From Allobosea sp. (GTDB lineage: Bacteria > Pseudomonadota > Alphaproteobacteria > Rhizobiales > Beijerinckiaceae): a DNA stretch of 64,000 nucleotides. Positions 55,040 through 63,347 of this stretch are shown in pieces. The stretch spans positions 62,001 to 126,000 of the forward strand of contig NZ_JAUYTP010000008.1 in assembly GCF_030695125.1 (NCBI RefSeq), written 5' to 3'. A model generated the notes under the pieces. It was given only the letters and a program-made list of their open reading frames with translations, was not told where the DNA came from and did not search any database. The position numbers and the translations under genes are program-made. The stretch's first letter is position 1; every line of letters starts with the position of its first letter.

Positions 55040-56083
55040 ATGCGCGCCTTCTATCATCCCGACCAGTCGCTGCACGATCCCCAGCAATATCTGCGTTACG
55101 GCCGCGTCGTGGCGCCCAAGGACCTGCCGGAGCGCACGGCACGCCTGCTCGCGGCGCTGGAGCGGCACGGCATCACACCGGAGCGGCCGGCCTCGCACGG
55201 CACCGGCCCGGTGCTGGAGATCCATGATGCCGGCTTCGTCCGTTTCCTGGAGACGGCCTGGGCGCGCTGGCAGGATCTGCCGGCCGAGCGCGGCCCGGAG
55301 GTCTGGCCCAGCACCTTCCCCTATTGGAGCGGCCGCCCTGAAGAGGCCGTCCGCCCGCCCTGCCGCCCGACCGGCTTCATCGGCCAGCTCGGCTGGTATC
55401 TCGGCGACATGTCGGTGCCGATCGGCGAGCATTGCTGGCATTCGACGCTGCTGTCGGCCGAGACGGCTGTGACGGCGGCCGACGCCGTCATCGCAGGCGA
55501 GCGCGCCGTCTATTCGCTCTGCCGTCCCTCCGGCCACCACGCCCGCACTGATCGCGCGACGGGCTTCTGCTACCTGAACAACACCGCCATCGCGGCGCAG
55601 CGCCTGCGGTCCAAGTTCGGCAAGGTCGCGATCCTCGACGTCGACGCCCATCACGGCGACGGCACGCAGCAGATCTTCTACCGCCGCGACGACGTGCTGA
55701 CGATTTCGGTCCATGCGGATCCGTCAAACTACTACCCGTTCTACACGGGCTATGAGGACGAGCGCGGCAACGGCCCGGGGGAAGGCTTCAACCTCAACCT
55801 GCCTCTGGCCCATGGCGCGGGCGGCGCCGAGATGGCCGCGGCCGTCGATCAGGCGGGCGAAGCGATCAAGGCCTTCGGCGCCGATGTCGTCATCGTCGCG
55901 CTCGGCTACGACGCCCACAAGGACGATCCGATCGGCGTGCTGAAGCTCGACGCCGCCGATTTCGGCACCATCGCCAGCAAGGTGAAGGGCTTCGGCCTGC
56001 CGACATTGGTGGTGCAGGAGGGCGGCTACGCGATCGAGGCGATCGGCGAGTGCCTGGATGCGTTCCTGGGTGGGTTCAAATAG
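55040..56083 (+). CDS. Histone-deacetylase-family amidohydrolase (acetylpolyamine amidohydrolase-like)
   Basis: The 347-aa zinc enzyme has the class II deacetylase-like pattern: RPSGHHARTDRATGFCYLNN (the His-His pair near residue 165), AILDVDAHHGDGTQQIFY (zinc Asp and His) and ALGYDAHKDDP (zinc Asp). Length and sequence suit bacterial acetylpolyamine amidohydrolases (about 340 aa). It removes acetyl groups from acetylated amines such as polyamines in the cytosol. It begins 73 bp after the GGDEF/EAL gene. The ATG at 55040 is preceded by CAGGAGA. Confidence 0.9.
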   Translation: MRAFYHPDQSLHDPQQYLRYGRVVAPKDLPERTARLLAALERHGITPERPASHGTGPVLEIHDAGFVRFLETAWARWQDLPAERGPEVWPSTFPYWSGRPEEAVRPPCRPTGFIGQLGWYLGDMSVPIGEHCWHSTLLSAETAVTAADAVIAGERAVYSLCRPSGHHARTDRATGFCYLNNTAIAAQRLRSKFGKVAILDVDAHHGDGTQQIFYRRDDVLTISVHADPSNYYPFYTGYEDERGNGPGEGFNLNLPLAHGAGGAEMAAAVDQAGEAIKAFGADVVIVALGYDAHKDDPIGVLKLDAADFGTIASKVKGFGLPTLVVQEGGYAIEAIGECLDAFLGGFK

Positions 56084-56169
56084 GCAGCCGGCCCCGACGT
56101 CGACGGACGTTGGAAATGAGCGGATCATGAGGCATGATTGAGCGTGCCTCTCCAGACGCGAGCTGATCG

Positions 56170-56418
56170 ATGGACAGCAAGTTGGCCTTACGGGTCTTCG
56201 TTTCGCATGATGCAGCCAATTCCGTTTGGTTCGTCGTGGAATCGGACATCCCCGGTTTGAACGTCGAGGCTCCGAGCCTCGATGCGCTGGTCGAGGCTGT
56301 CACCGACCTCGCGCCTGACCTGATCGGCGATAACATGCGGGATCGCGACCGTGCTTCGAGCGAGATTGCGATCTCCATCCGTCATCAATTGACGGTGAAG
56401 CCGCTCCAAGCCGCTTGA
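56170..56418 (+). CDS. DUF1902 (HicB-like) putative antitoxin
   Basis: The 82-aa protein has the DUF1902 / HicB-like beta-strand region ALRVFVSHDAANSVWFVVES and DIPGLNVEAPSLDALVEAV, typical of partial RNase-H-like HicB folds. It lacks a clear C-terminal DNA-binding domain. It lies one base upstream of a HicA-type toxin gene, so it is probably the cognate antitoxin. Order here is antitoxin first, opposite to E. coli hicAB. Confidence 0.8.
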   Translation: MDSKLALRVFVSHDAANSVWFVVESDIPGLNVEAPSLDALVEAVTDLAPDLIGDNMRDRDRASSEIAISIRHQLTVKPLQAA

Positions 56419-56419
56419 G

Positions 56420-56617
56420 ATGGGCGGAAACCTCTACCCTGACCTGGTCAGGCTGCTCAAGGCCGCCGGTTGCGAATTGCTTCGTCAGGGGAAGGGGTCC
56501 CATGAAATCTGGTACAGCCCCAAGACCGGGTGCAAATTCACGGTGCCTCGCAACACCGTGAAATCTCACACCGCCAACAATGCGCTCAAGGACGCCGGCC
56601 TGCCGAAGGCGTTTTGA
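56420..56617 (+). CDS. hicA: HicA-family mRNA interferase toxin
   Basis: The 65-aa protein has the double-stranded-RNA-binding-like HicA fold: LVRLLKAAGCELLRQGKGSH with the active-site His, then EIWYSP ... CKFTVPRNTVKSHTANNALK. HicA cleaves mRNA when not bound by its antitoxin. The start is one base after the antitoxin stop, so translation is coupled. It ends 25 bp from the convergent ThDP-enzyme gene. Confidence 0.88.
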   Translation: MGGNLYPDLVRLLKAAGCELLRQGKGSHEIWYSPKTGCKFTVPRNTVKSHTANNALKDAGLPKAF

Positions 56618-56642
56618 ACGCGTTGGTCATGAGACGGTCGCG

Positions 56643-58196
56643 TCAGATCACGGCCTCGATCAGGAACGGCCCCTTGCGGCCGAGCGCGCCCTTGAACAGC
56701 CTGGTGAACTCCTCGGCCGTGGTCGCACGTGCCGCTTCCACGCCCATGCCGCGGGCCATCGAGACCCAGTCCAGCGCCGGCTCGTCGAGATTCAGCATCA
56801 GCGTGGCGTTGCGGCCGAAATCATTGACGCCGACGGCGCGCATCTCGCCATGCAGGATCGCATAGGTCCGGTTGGCGAAGATCACGGTGACGATGTCGAG
56901 GTTCTCGCGCGCCTGCGTCCACAGGCCCTGGACCGTGTACATGCCGGATCCGTCGGCCTGCATGCCGATCACCTTGCGATCGGGGCAGGCCACCGCCGCA
57001 CCGACGCACATCGGGATGCCTTCGCCGATCGCGCCCCCCGTGAGCTGCAGATAATCGTGCTGCGGCGCATTGTGGCACTGCTGGTAGAAGACGCGGCCGG
57101 AAGAGACCGACTCGTCGCAGATGATCGCATGCTCGGGGAGCAGGCGCGCCACGATGGTGCAGGCCTTGTCGGCATCGAGAGTGCCCGTGGGCAGCGCCGT
57201 ATCGGTCTGCGCCTTGGCGATGAAGGCGGGTGCGGCCTTCGTGGCTCCCGTCTCTTCCGCCAGCGCATCGAGCGCGGCGACGAGGTCGTCGCCCATCTTG
57301 CCCAGCGTGGTCACGGTGCAGCCGTCATGGATCAGCCGTCCGGGCTTGCCGGGATAGGCGAAGAAGCCGACCGGAATCTGCGCGCCGACGAGCACCAGCA
57401 GGTCGATGTCCTTCAACTGCTCCAGCGCCATGTCGATGGGGTAGAACACCTTGGGGATCGCGACGCGCCCGGCGCCCCGCTCGATCCGGCCGTTCGACAT
57501 CTGCCCGTACATCTTGCAGCCGGTCGCCGCGCAGATCCGCGCCGCGGTCTCGAGCGGCCCCTCCCGCAGGGATGCGCCCGTCATCATCAGCGCCGCGCGC
57601 GCGCCGTGTTTGCGCAAGGCTGCGGCGACGTCGCGCACGGTCTCGGCGGCGACCATCTTGAAGGCCGGAACGGGCGTGGCCTTGACCTCGGCCGGCTCGA
57701 CTGAACCCCAGGCGCAGTCGCCGGGCAGGATCACGGTCGCGACGCCCGGCAGCGACATCGCCGCCGCATAGGCCTCGCCGATTGCGGGGCCGACATCCTC
57801 CGGCGTCGTGATCCGGTGCACATAATGCGACATCGGCCGTGCCAGGCTCTCGATGTCGCTGGTCAGCGGCGCATCGTGCTGGAGATGATAGGTCGCATGA
57901 TCGCCGACGACGTTGAGCATCGGCGTCCAGGCCCGCCTTGCATTGTGCATGTTGGCGAGTGCGTTCGCCATGCCCGGTCCGCAATGCAGCAGCGTCGCCG
58001 CCGGCTTGTCGGCCATGCGGGCGTAGCCGTCGGCCGCGCCCGTCACCACGCCCTCGAACAGGCCGAGCACGCAGCGCATCTCCGGCTTGCGGTCGAGCGC
58101 CGCGACGAAATGCATCTCGGACGTGCCGGGATTGGCGAAACAGACATCGACACCGTTGACGAGCAGCGTGTCGCAGAGGCGGTCGGCACCGTTCAT
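56643..58196 (-). CDS. ThDP-dependent decarboxylase/synthase, acetolactate-synthase-like
   Basis: The 517-aa enzyme has the ThDP fold with the activating Glu in VLGLFEGVVTGAADGYARMA (near residue 50) and the cofactor motif GMQADGSGMYTVQGLWTQAR with VIFANRTYAILHGEM. GDG of the usual motif is ADGSG here. It is shorter than acetolactate synthase and probably lacks FAD binding. It is divergent from a NitT/TauT-type ABC importer, so it may decarboxylate a 2-oxoacid derived from the imported solute. I start at the ATG at 58196; the open frame upstream is non-homologous. Confidence 0.8.
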   Translation of the reverse strand: MNGADRLCDTLLVNGVDVCFANPGTSEMHFVAALDRKPEMRCVLGLFEGVVTGAADGYARMADKPAATLLHCGPGMANALANMHNARRAWTPMLNVVGDHATYHLQHDAPLTSDIESLARPMSHYVHRITTPEDVGPAIGEAYAAAMSLPGVATVILPGDCAWGSVEPAEVKATPVPAFKMVAAETVRDVAAALRKHGARAALMMTGASLREGPLETAARICAATGCKMYGQMSNGRIERGAGRVAIPKVFYPIDMALEQLKDIDLLVLVGAQIPVGFFAYPGKPGRLIHDGCTVTTLGKMGDDLVAALDALAEETGATKAAPAFIAKAQTDTALPTGTLDADKACTIVARLLPEHAIICDESVSSGRVFYQQCHNAPQHDYLQLTGGAIGEGIPMCVGAAVACPDRKVIGMQADGSGMYTVQGLWTQARENLDIVTVIFANRTYAILHGEMRAVGVNDFGRNATLMLNLDEPALDWVSMARGMGVEAARATTAEEFTRLFKGALGRKGPFLIEAVI

Positions 58197-58441
58197 TCGG
58201 ATCGTTCCTGGACGAAGGGGAGGCGGGTCGGGGAAAGGCCGCTCAGGGGAAGGGATGTTCCCGTTCCTGTCAAACGAGAGAATGTCATCACTGTCCCCAG
58301 CCTCGGTGATCGACGGCTTGACGGATTTGCATATGCATTTAACCTCGGCTGGAACGAAGGTTGCATCCGGCTTCGGCATAGGTTGCGATGGGCTCGTCCC
58401 GCGCAGCCGGCTGGACATCACAACAGGGGAAAGGTCGCGTC
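58197..58441. promoter_or_regulatory. Divergent control region with palindrome TGCATATGCA
   Basis: This 245-bp gap between the ThDP enzyme and ABC binding-protein genes contains TTGACG near 58318 followed by a perfect 10-bp palindrome TGCATATGCA (58328-58337) in an AT-rich patch (GATTTGCATATGCATTTAAC). It is a candidate operator or promoter; no -10 is certain. Confidence 0.4.
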
Positions 58442-59404
58442 ATGACTGCTTTGAAGCGTTTGGGAACGGTGGCGGGCCTCGGCTTGGCGGTGGCGCTCGC
58501 CGCCGGTGGCGCGCAGGCGCAGACCAAGGTCAATATCGGCATTTCCGGCTGGACCGGCTTCGCGCCGCTGACGCTGGCCAAGGAAGCCGGCATCTTCGCG
58601 AAGAACGGCCTCGATGTCACCATCAAGAAGATTCCGCAGAAGGACCGCCACCTCGCCATCGCGTCGGGCGACATCCAGTGCGCGGCGACGACCGTCGAGA
58701 CCTGGATCGTCTGGGACGCCGCGGGCGTGAAGACCAAGCAGATCTTCCAGCTCGACAAGAGCTACGGCGCCGACGGCATGGTGACGCGCGCCGCCACCGG
58801 CTCGATCAAGGACCTCAAGGGCAAGACGGTCGCGGCCTCGGCGCCGGGGACGTCGCCCTATTTCGCGCTCGCCTGGATGCTGAAGGAAAACGGCATGACC
58901 ATGAAGGACGTGACCGTCGTCAACATGGAGCCCGGCCCCGCCGCGCAGGCCTTCATCGCCGGCCAGAACGACGCCGCCATGACCTATGAGCCCTTTCTCT
59001 CGGCCGTGCGCGACCGGCCCGATGCCGGAAAGATCATCGCCACCACGCTCGACTATCCGATGGTGATGGACACCTTCGGCTGCACGCCGGCCTTCCTGGC
59101 AGCCAATGACGCGGCCGCGGCTGCGCTGACGAAGAGCTATTTCGAGGCACTCGAGATGATTGCCAAGGAGAAGGACAAGGCCTTCGGGATCATGGGCGCC
59201 GATGTGAAGCAGTCGGCCGAGCAGTTCGGCAAGTCGGCCGCCTTCCTGAAATGGTCGGATGCGGCGGGCAACAAGGCCTTCTTCTCGGGCGAGTGGCAGG
59301 CCTTTTCGGCCAAGGCCGCGGACCTGCTGCTCGAGATCGGCCTTATCAAGGCCAAGCCCGACCTCGCCAGCCTGGTCGAGACGAAATACGTCGCCGGCAA
59401 GTGA
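58442..59404 (+). CDS. ABC substrate-binding protein, NitT/TauT family
   Basis: The 320-aa exported protein has a signal peptide (MTALKRLGTVAGLGLAVALA then AGGAQAQ) and an SsuA/ThiY-like core starting TKVNIGISGWTGFAPLTLAK. The family binds sulfonates, nitrate, thiamine precursors or related anions. The GGGGAAAGG upstream fits the ATG at 58442 and excludes a longer start. It is followed by its permease after element 11 and then by the ATPase, so this importer is complete. Confidence 0.88.
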   Translation: MTALKRLGTVAGLGLAVALAAGGAQAQTKVNIGISGWTGFAPLTLAKEAGIFAKNGLDVTIKKIPQKDRHLAIASGDIQCAATTVETWIVWDAAGVKTKQIFQLDKSYGADGMVTRAATGSIKDLKGKTVAASAPGTSPYFALAWMLKENGMTMKDVTVVNMEPGPAAQAFIAGQNDAAMTYEPFLSAVRDRPDAGKIIATTLDYPMVMDTFGCTPAFLAANDAAAAALTKSYFEALEMIAKEKDKAFGIMGADVKQSAEQFGKSAAFLKWSDAAGNKAFFSGEWQAFSAKAADLLLEIGLIKAKPDLASLVETKYVAGK

Positions 59405-59419
59405 ACTGACGTTTCAACC

Positions 59420-59496
59420 GTCATGCCCGGGCTTGACCCGGGCATCTCTGGATCACGAGCTTCTCGGGTCCGCGCGGCGCGCGGCCCGAGAATGAC
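59420..59496. repeat. Palindromic intergenic element 11 (hybrid)
   Basis: A 77-bp element between the binding-protein and permease genes. The left half, GTCATGCCCGGGCTTGACCC with GGGCATCT, equals the right half of element 1. The right half on the other strand, GTCATTCTCGGGCCGCGCG with CCCGAGAAGC, is the type seen in elements 2 and 10. Confidence 0.87.
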
Positions 59497-59532
59497 GGCT
59501 GCGAGCGGCCGGCATCAACCGAGACAGTCCTC

Positions 59533-60306
59533 ATGAAACCCCTGCAGCCGGTCTCCGCGTCCTCTCGCGTCGCCTACGGCATCGCCTTCTTCGCGCTGTT
59601 CGTGGCGCTGTGGTCGGTCGCGACCTTCGGCGGCTATGTCCAAAAGCTGTTTCTCGCCGACCCCATCACGATGGTCCGCGAGGGCTACAACCTGATGGTC
59701 GAATACGGCTTCGCCTTCGACATCGGCATGACGATCTGGCGCGTCGTCGGCGGCTTCGTGCTGGCGGTCATCGTCGCGCTGCCGCTCGGCATCATGATGG
59801 GCGCCTACAAGCCGGTCGAGGCCTTCCTCGAGCCCTTCGTCTCCTTCGCGCGCTACCTGCCGGCCTCGGCCTTCATCCCGCTGCTGATCCTGTGGGCCGG
59901 CATCGGCGAGGCGCAAAAACTCCTCGTCATCTTCATCGGCTCGGTCTTCCAGCTCATCTTGATGATTGCGGTCGCGGTCGGCGGCGTCCGGCGCGATCTG
60001 GTCGATGCCGCCTACACGCTGGGTGCCAGCGACACCTCGGTGGTGCGGCGCGTGCTGTTGCCCAATGCGGCCCCCGAGATCGCCGAGATCTTCCGGCTCG
60101 TTCTCGGCTGGGCCTGGACCTATGTCATCGTCGCCGAGCTGATCGGCTCGTCCTCGGGCATCGGCCACATGATCACCGACAGCCAGGCGCTGCTGAACAC
60201 CGGCCAGATCATCTTCGGCATCATCGTCATCGGCCTGATCGGGCTGATCTCGGATTTCCTGTTCAAGGCGGTCAACCAGCGCCTGTTTCCGTGGGCGCAG
60301 AGGTAG
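59533..60306 (+). CDS. ABC transporter permease, NitT/TauT (SsuC-like)
   Basis: The 257-aa membrane protein has about six helices and the SsuC-type EAA loop DLVDAAYTLGASDTSVVRRV followed by LLPNAAPEIAEIFRL. It forms the channel of the importer. It lies 12 bp upstream of the ATPase gene. Confidence 0.9.
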   Translation: MKPLQPVSASSRVAYGIAFFALFVALWSVATFGGYVQKLFLADPITMVREGYNLMVEYGFAFDIGMTIWRVVGGFVLAVIVALPLGIMMGAYKPVEAFLEPFVSFARYLPASAFIPLLILWAGIGEAQKLLVIFIGSVFQLILMIAVAVGGVRRDLVDAAYTLGASDTSVVRRVLLPNAAPEIAEIFRLVLGWAWTYVIVAELIGSSSGIGHMITDSQALLNTGQIIFGIIVIGLIGLISDFLFKAVNQRLFPWAQR

Positions 60307-60317
60307 TCGGTCGCAAG

Positions 60318-61097
60318 ATGAGCAAGCTTCTTGTCGAGAATGTCGGGAAGATCTTCCCGGCCCAGCGCGGCGGCCAGCCGACGCGCGCCCTGATGCCGAC
60401 CTCTCTCAGCGTCGGCGACAACGACTTCATCGCCATCCTCGGGCCCTCGGGCTGCGGAAAATCCACCTTGCTGCGCATCATCGGCGGGCTGGAGACGGCG
60501 AGCGAAGGCGAGATCATGCTCGACGGCGTGCCTGTCGTCGGCCCCGGCGCCGATCGCGGCTTCGTCTTCCAGAGCTACACGCTGTTTCCCTGGCTGACGG
60601 TGGCGCAGAACATCGCCTTCGGCCTGCGCGAGAAGGGCGTGTCCGAGCGGCAGCGCATCGACATCGCCCGGCAATGGGCCGACCGCGTCGGGCTGTCGAA
60701 CTTCATCGATCATTTCCCCAAGCAGTTGTCGGGTGGCATGCAGCAGCGCACCGCGATCGCGCGCGCGCTCGCCAACGATCCCAAGATCCTGTTGCTCGAC
60801 GAGCCGTTCGGCGCGCTCGACAACCAGACCCGCGCCCTGATGCAGGAAATGCTGCTCGGGATCTGGGAGCGCGAGCGGAAGACTGTGCTCTTCGTCACCC
60901 ATGACATCGAGGAGGCGATCTTCGTCGGCTCGCGCGTCGTGGTGATGAGCGCCCGGCCCGGCCGCATCAAGGCCGATATCCCCGTCGATCTGCCCCATCC
61001 CCGGCCCTACACGATCAAGACCAGTCCGGAATTCGTGGCGCTGAAGGAACGCCTCGTCGAGGAGATCCGCGCCGAGGTGATGGCGAGCGCGCACTGA
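60318..61097 (+). CDS. ABC transporter ATP-binding protein, NitT/TauT (SsuB-like)
   Basis: The 259-aa ATPase has Walker A (ILGPSGCGKSTLLRII), the Q-loop FQSYTLFPWLTV, the ABC signature LSGGMQQRTAIARAL, Walker B (ILLLDEPFGALD) and the switch His (LFVTHDIEEAI). It energises the preceding permease and binding protein. The start at 60318 follows the permease stop; an in-frame upstream extension overlaps the permease and is rejected. Confidence 0.94.
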   Translation: MSKLLVENVGKIFPAQRGGQPTRALMPTSLSVGDNDFIAILGPSGCGKSTLLRIIGGLETASEGEIMLDGVPVVGPGADRGFVFQSYTLFPWLTVAQNIAFGLREKGVSERQRIDIARQWADRVGLSNFIDHFPKQLSGGMQQRTAIARALANDPKILLLDEPFGALDNQTRALMQEMLLGIWERERKTVLFVTHDIEEAIFVGSRVVVMSARPGRIKADIPVDLPHPRPYTIKTSPEFVALKERLVEEIRAEVMASAH

Positions 61098-61263
61098 CAC
61101 GGCCGTTCGGTATTCGAACCGGGCGCGCGCGCCGCTAGCGTTATCCCGATGTCCGCTGTGGGTTACCCTCGGCGACCGCGCGGCGGGGGGCGGGTTCAGC
61201 ATCTCGGCCGATCAGAGGCCCGCGATTGACACGCTCTGCCGATGGTGGTTGTCTCCCCGTCAA

Positions 61264-61284
61264 TTGGCCTGACCATATGGCCAA
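61264..61284. promoter_or_regulatory. Candidate GntR operator TTGGCC-N9-GGCCAA
   Basis: TTGGCC (61264-61269) and GGCCAA (61279-61284) form a 6-bp inverted repeat with a 9-bp spacer (TGACCATAT), 54 bp upstream of the GntR start. FadR-type GntR proteins often bind such dyads near their own promoter. Function is inferred. Confidence 0.42.
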
Positions 61285-61337
61285 ATAGAGCACTCCCGAG
61301 AAGCGGAGAGCCAGGGAAACGCAACCGGGAGCATACA

Positions 61338-62117
61338 GTGCCGCTCGAGGCTGTCGAGTCGCCGCGTCTTTACCGACAGATCGCCGACCAACTCCGCCAT
61401 CTCATCGATCGGCGTGAGTATCCGGCGGGCGGTCGGCTGCCGCCTGAACGGGAACTCGCCGAGAAGCTCGGCGTCTCCCGCCCCTCTGTCCGCGAGGCGC
61501 TGATCGCGCTGGAGGTCGAGGGACGGGTCCGCATCCGCATGGGCTCGGGCGTCTATGTCGTCGACCGGCCTGCGGGCCATCCCGCGCTGGCAGCCCTGGC
61601 CGAAGAAGCTCCCGAAGGGCCCTTCGAGGTGCTCAAGGCCCGTGAACTGATCGAGAGCGCGGTCTGCGCGGAGGCGGGTTCGACCGCGGGGCCCGAAGAC
61701 ATCGCCTCGCTCGACGATATTCTCGCGCGGATGCGGCAACCGGGCCTGACGGGCGATGAGCTCGTGGCCCTCGACCGGTCCTTTCACGTCGCCATCGCGT
61801 CGATCCTCAGCAATGCCGTGCTGGCGCGCTTCGTCGGCATGTTGTTCGACCAGCGCATCAATCCGTATTTCCGGCAGCTCGCGAGCTATTTCGAGAACGC
61901 CGACTCATGGCGCGAGGCGGTGGAGGAGCATCGCGACATCCGCGATGCCATCGCCGCCGGACGGGGCGATGCAGCGCAGGCGGCGATGCGCCGCCATCTG
62001 CAGCGCTCGCAGGAGCGGTTCTCGCAAAGCTTCGGCGAGGGGCCTCCCCCGACGAAAGCAGGGCGAGGCGAGCGTGGGCGGGAAGGCGTCGTGACCCGTC
62101 TCATCCGCAAGACATGA
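61338..62117 (+). CDS. GntR-family regulator, FadR subfamily
   Basis: The 259-aa regulator starts at GTG with GGGAG upstream. It has the GntR winged helix ([20 protein letters not shown] then [20 protein letters not shown], residues about 15-80) and an all-helical FCD effector domain with the metal-type pattern DRSFHVAIA and [13 protein letters not shown]. It lies 100 bp upstream of the TRAP transporter genes and probably controls them. The last 25 residues ([15 protein letters not shown]...) are an unusual basic extension. Confidence 0.88.
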   Translation: MPLEAVESPRLYRQIADQLRHLIDRREYPAGGRLPPERELAEKLGVSRPSVREALIALEVEGRVRIRMGSGVYVVDRPAGHPALAALAEEAPEGPFEVLKARELIESAVCAEAGSTAGPEDIASLDDILARMRQPGLTGDELVALDRSFHVAIASILSNAVLARFVGMLFDQRINPYFRQLASYFENADSWREAVEEHRDIRDAIAAGRGDAAQAAMRRHLQRSQERFSQSFGEGPPPTKAGRGERGREGVVTRLIRKT

Positions 62118-62217
62118 CGCCAGCACGGAAAGAGATGCACCAAGAAGACCTAAGAAATACGGCTTGGTTCAGCGACGTTGAGATCAACAAGAGCGATCCC
62201 ATGGGAGGGACAACAGA

Positions 62218-63189
62218 ATGAAGACCTATCTGACGATGGCGGCCGTAGCCGCGAGCCTGATCGTCGCCGGCGCCCCGGCGCAGGCCCAGACCAAGCTCAA
62301 ATGGGCCCATGTCTACGAGACCTCGGAGCCCTTCCACACCGAATCCGTCTGGGCGGCCGACGAGTTCAAGAAGCGCACCAATGGCCGCTATGAGATCACC
62401 GTCTATCCGGCCTCGCAGCTCGGCAAGGAAACCGACATCAACCAGGGCCTCACGCTCGGCACGGTCGATATCATCATCTCCGGTTCGAGCTTCGCCGCGC
62501 GCGCCTTCCCGCCGATCGGCGTGACCTACTACCCCTTCACCTTCCGCAGCCCCGAGCATCTGCTCGCCTACACCAAGAGCGATGTCTTCACTGACATGGC
62601 CAAGGGCTATCAGGAGAAGAGCGGCCACCAGATCGTCTCGGTGACCTATTACGGCACGCGCCACACCACCTCGAACAAGCCGATCAAGAGCTGCGCCGAT
62701 ATGAAGGGCCTGAAGATCCGCGTGCCCGACGTGCCGGCTTATCTCGCGATGCCGCGCGCCTGCGGCGCCAACACCGCGCCGATCGCCTTCGCCGAAGTCT
62801 ATCTCGCGCTGCAGAACGGCACGGTCGAGGCCCAGGAGAACCCGCTGACCACGATCGAGGCCAAGAAGTTCTACGAGGTCCAGAAGCACATCGTCCTGAC
62901 CGGCCACATCGTCGACCACCTCAACACGGTCGTCGCCAAGCAGCTCTGGGACAAGCTCTCGCCCGAGGATCGCAAGATCTTCAGCGAAGTCGCGCAGGAG
63001 GCCTCCGCCCGGGCCACCAAGAAGATCCAGGCCGACGAGGTCAAGCTCGTCCAGTTCTTCAAGGACAAGGGCCTGACCGTGACCGAGGTCGACAAGGCCG
63101 AGTTCCTCGCCAACGTCCAGAAGAACGTCACCTTCGAGCAGTTCGGCTACCGCAAGGCCGACTGGGAGCGCATCCAGGCGATCAAGTAA
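62218..63189 (+). CDS. dctP: TRAP transporter solute-binding protein (DctP family)
   Basis: The 323-aa exported protein has a signal peptide (MKTYLTMAAVAASLIVAGAP then AQAQ) and the DctP fold, including MKGLKIRVPDVPAYLAM with the carboxylate-binding Arg, and FAEVYLALQNGTVEAQENP. TRAP systems import organic acids such as C4-dicarboxylates, sugar acids or sialic acids using an ion gradient. GGGAGGG precedes the ATG. Solute is unknown; the upstream GntR regulator suggests a sugar acid or related compound. Confidence 0.92.
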   Translation: MKTYLTMAAVAASLIVAGAPAQAQTKLKWAHVYETSEPFHTESVWAADEFKKRTNGRYEITVYPASQLGKETDINQGLTLGTVDIIISGSSFAARAFPPIGVTYYPFTFRSPEHLLAYTKSDVFTDMAKGYQEKSGHQIVSVTYYGTRHTTSNKPIKSCADMKGLKIRVPDVPAYLAMPRACGANTAPIAFAEVYLALQNGTVEAQENPLTTIEAKKFYEVQKHIVLTGHIVDHLNTVVAKQLWDKLSPEDRKIFSEVAQEASARATKKIQADEVKLVQFFKDKGLTVTEVDKAEFLANVQKNVTFEQFGYRKADWERIQAIK

Positions 63190-63222
63190 GTCTCTCTCTT
63201 GCCTCCTCGCGACGACGTTCTC

Positions 63223-63306
63223 GTCATTGCGAGGAGGCGCAGCCGACGAAGCCATCCAGAGCCGCCGCGCGGGCCCCCTGGATGGCTGCGCTGCGCTGGC
63301 AATGAC
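63223..63306. repeat. Palindromic intergenic element 12 (GTCATTGCGAG type)
   Basis: An 84-bp element between dctP and dctQ. The left half is GTCATTGCGAGGAGGCGCAG with GAAGCCATCCAGAG and the right half on the other strand is GTCATTGCCAGCGCAGCGCA with GCCATCCAGGG. It is the same type as element 8. Confidence 0.87.
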
Positions 63307-63347
63307 GATGGCCGCCTCGGCCTAGCTCCTCACGACTGGACCAGCCT

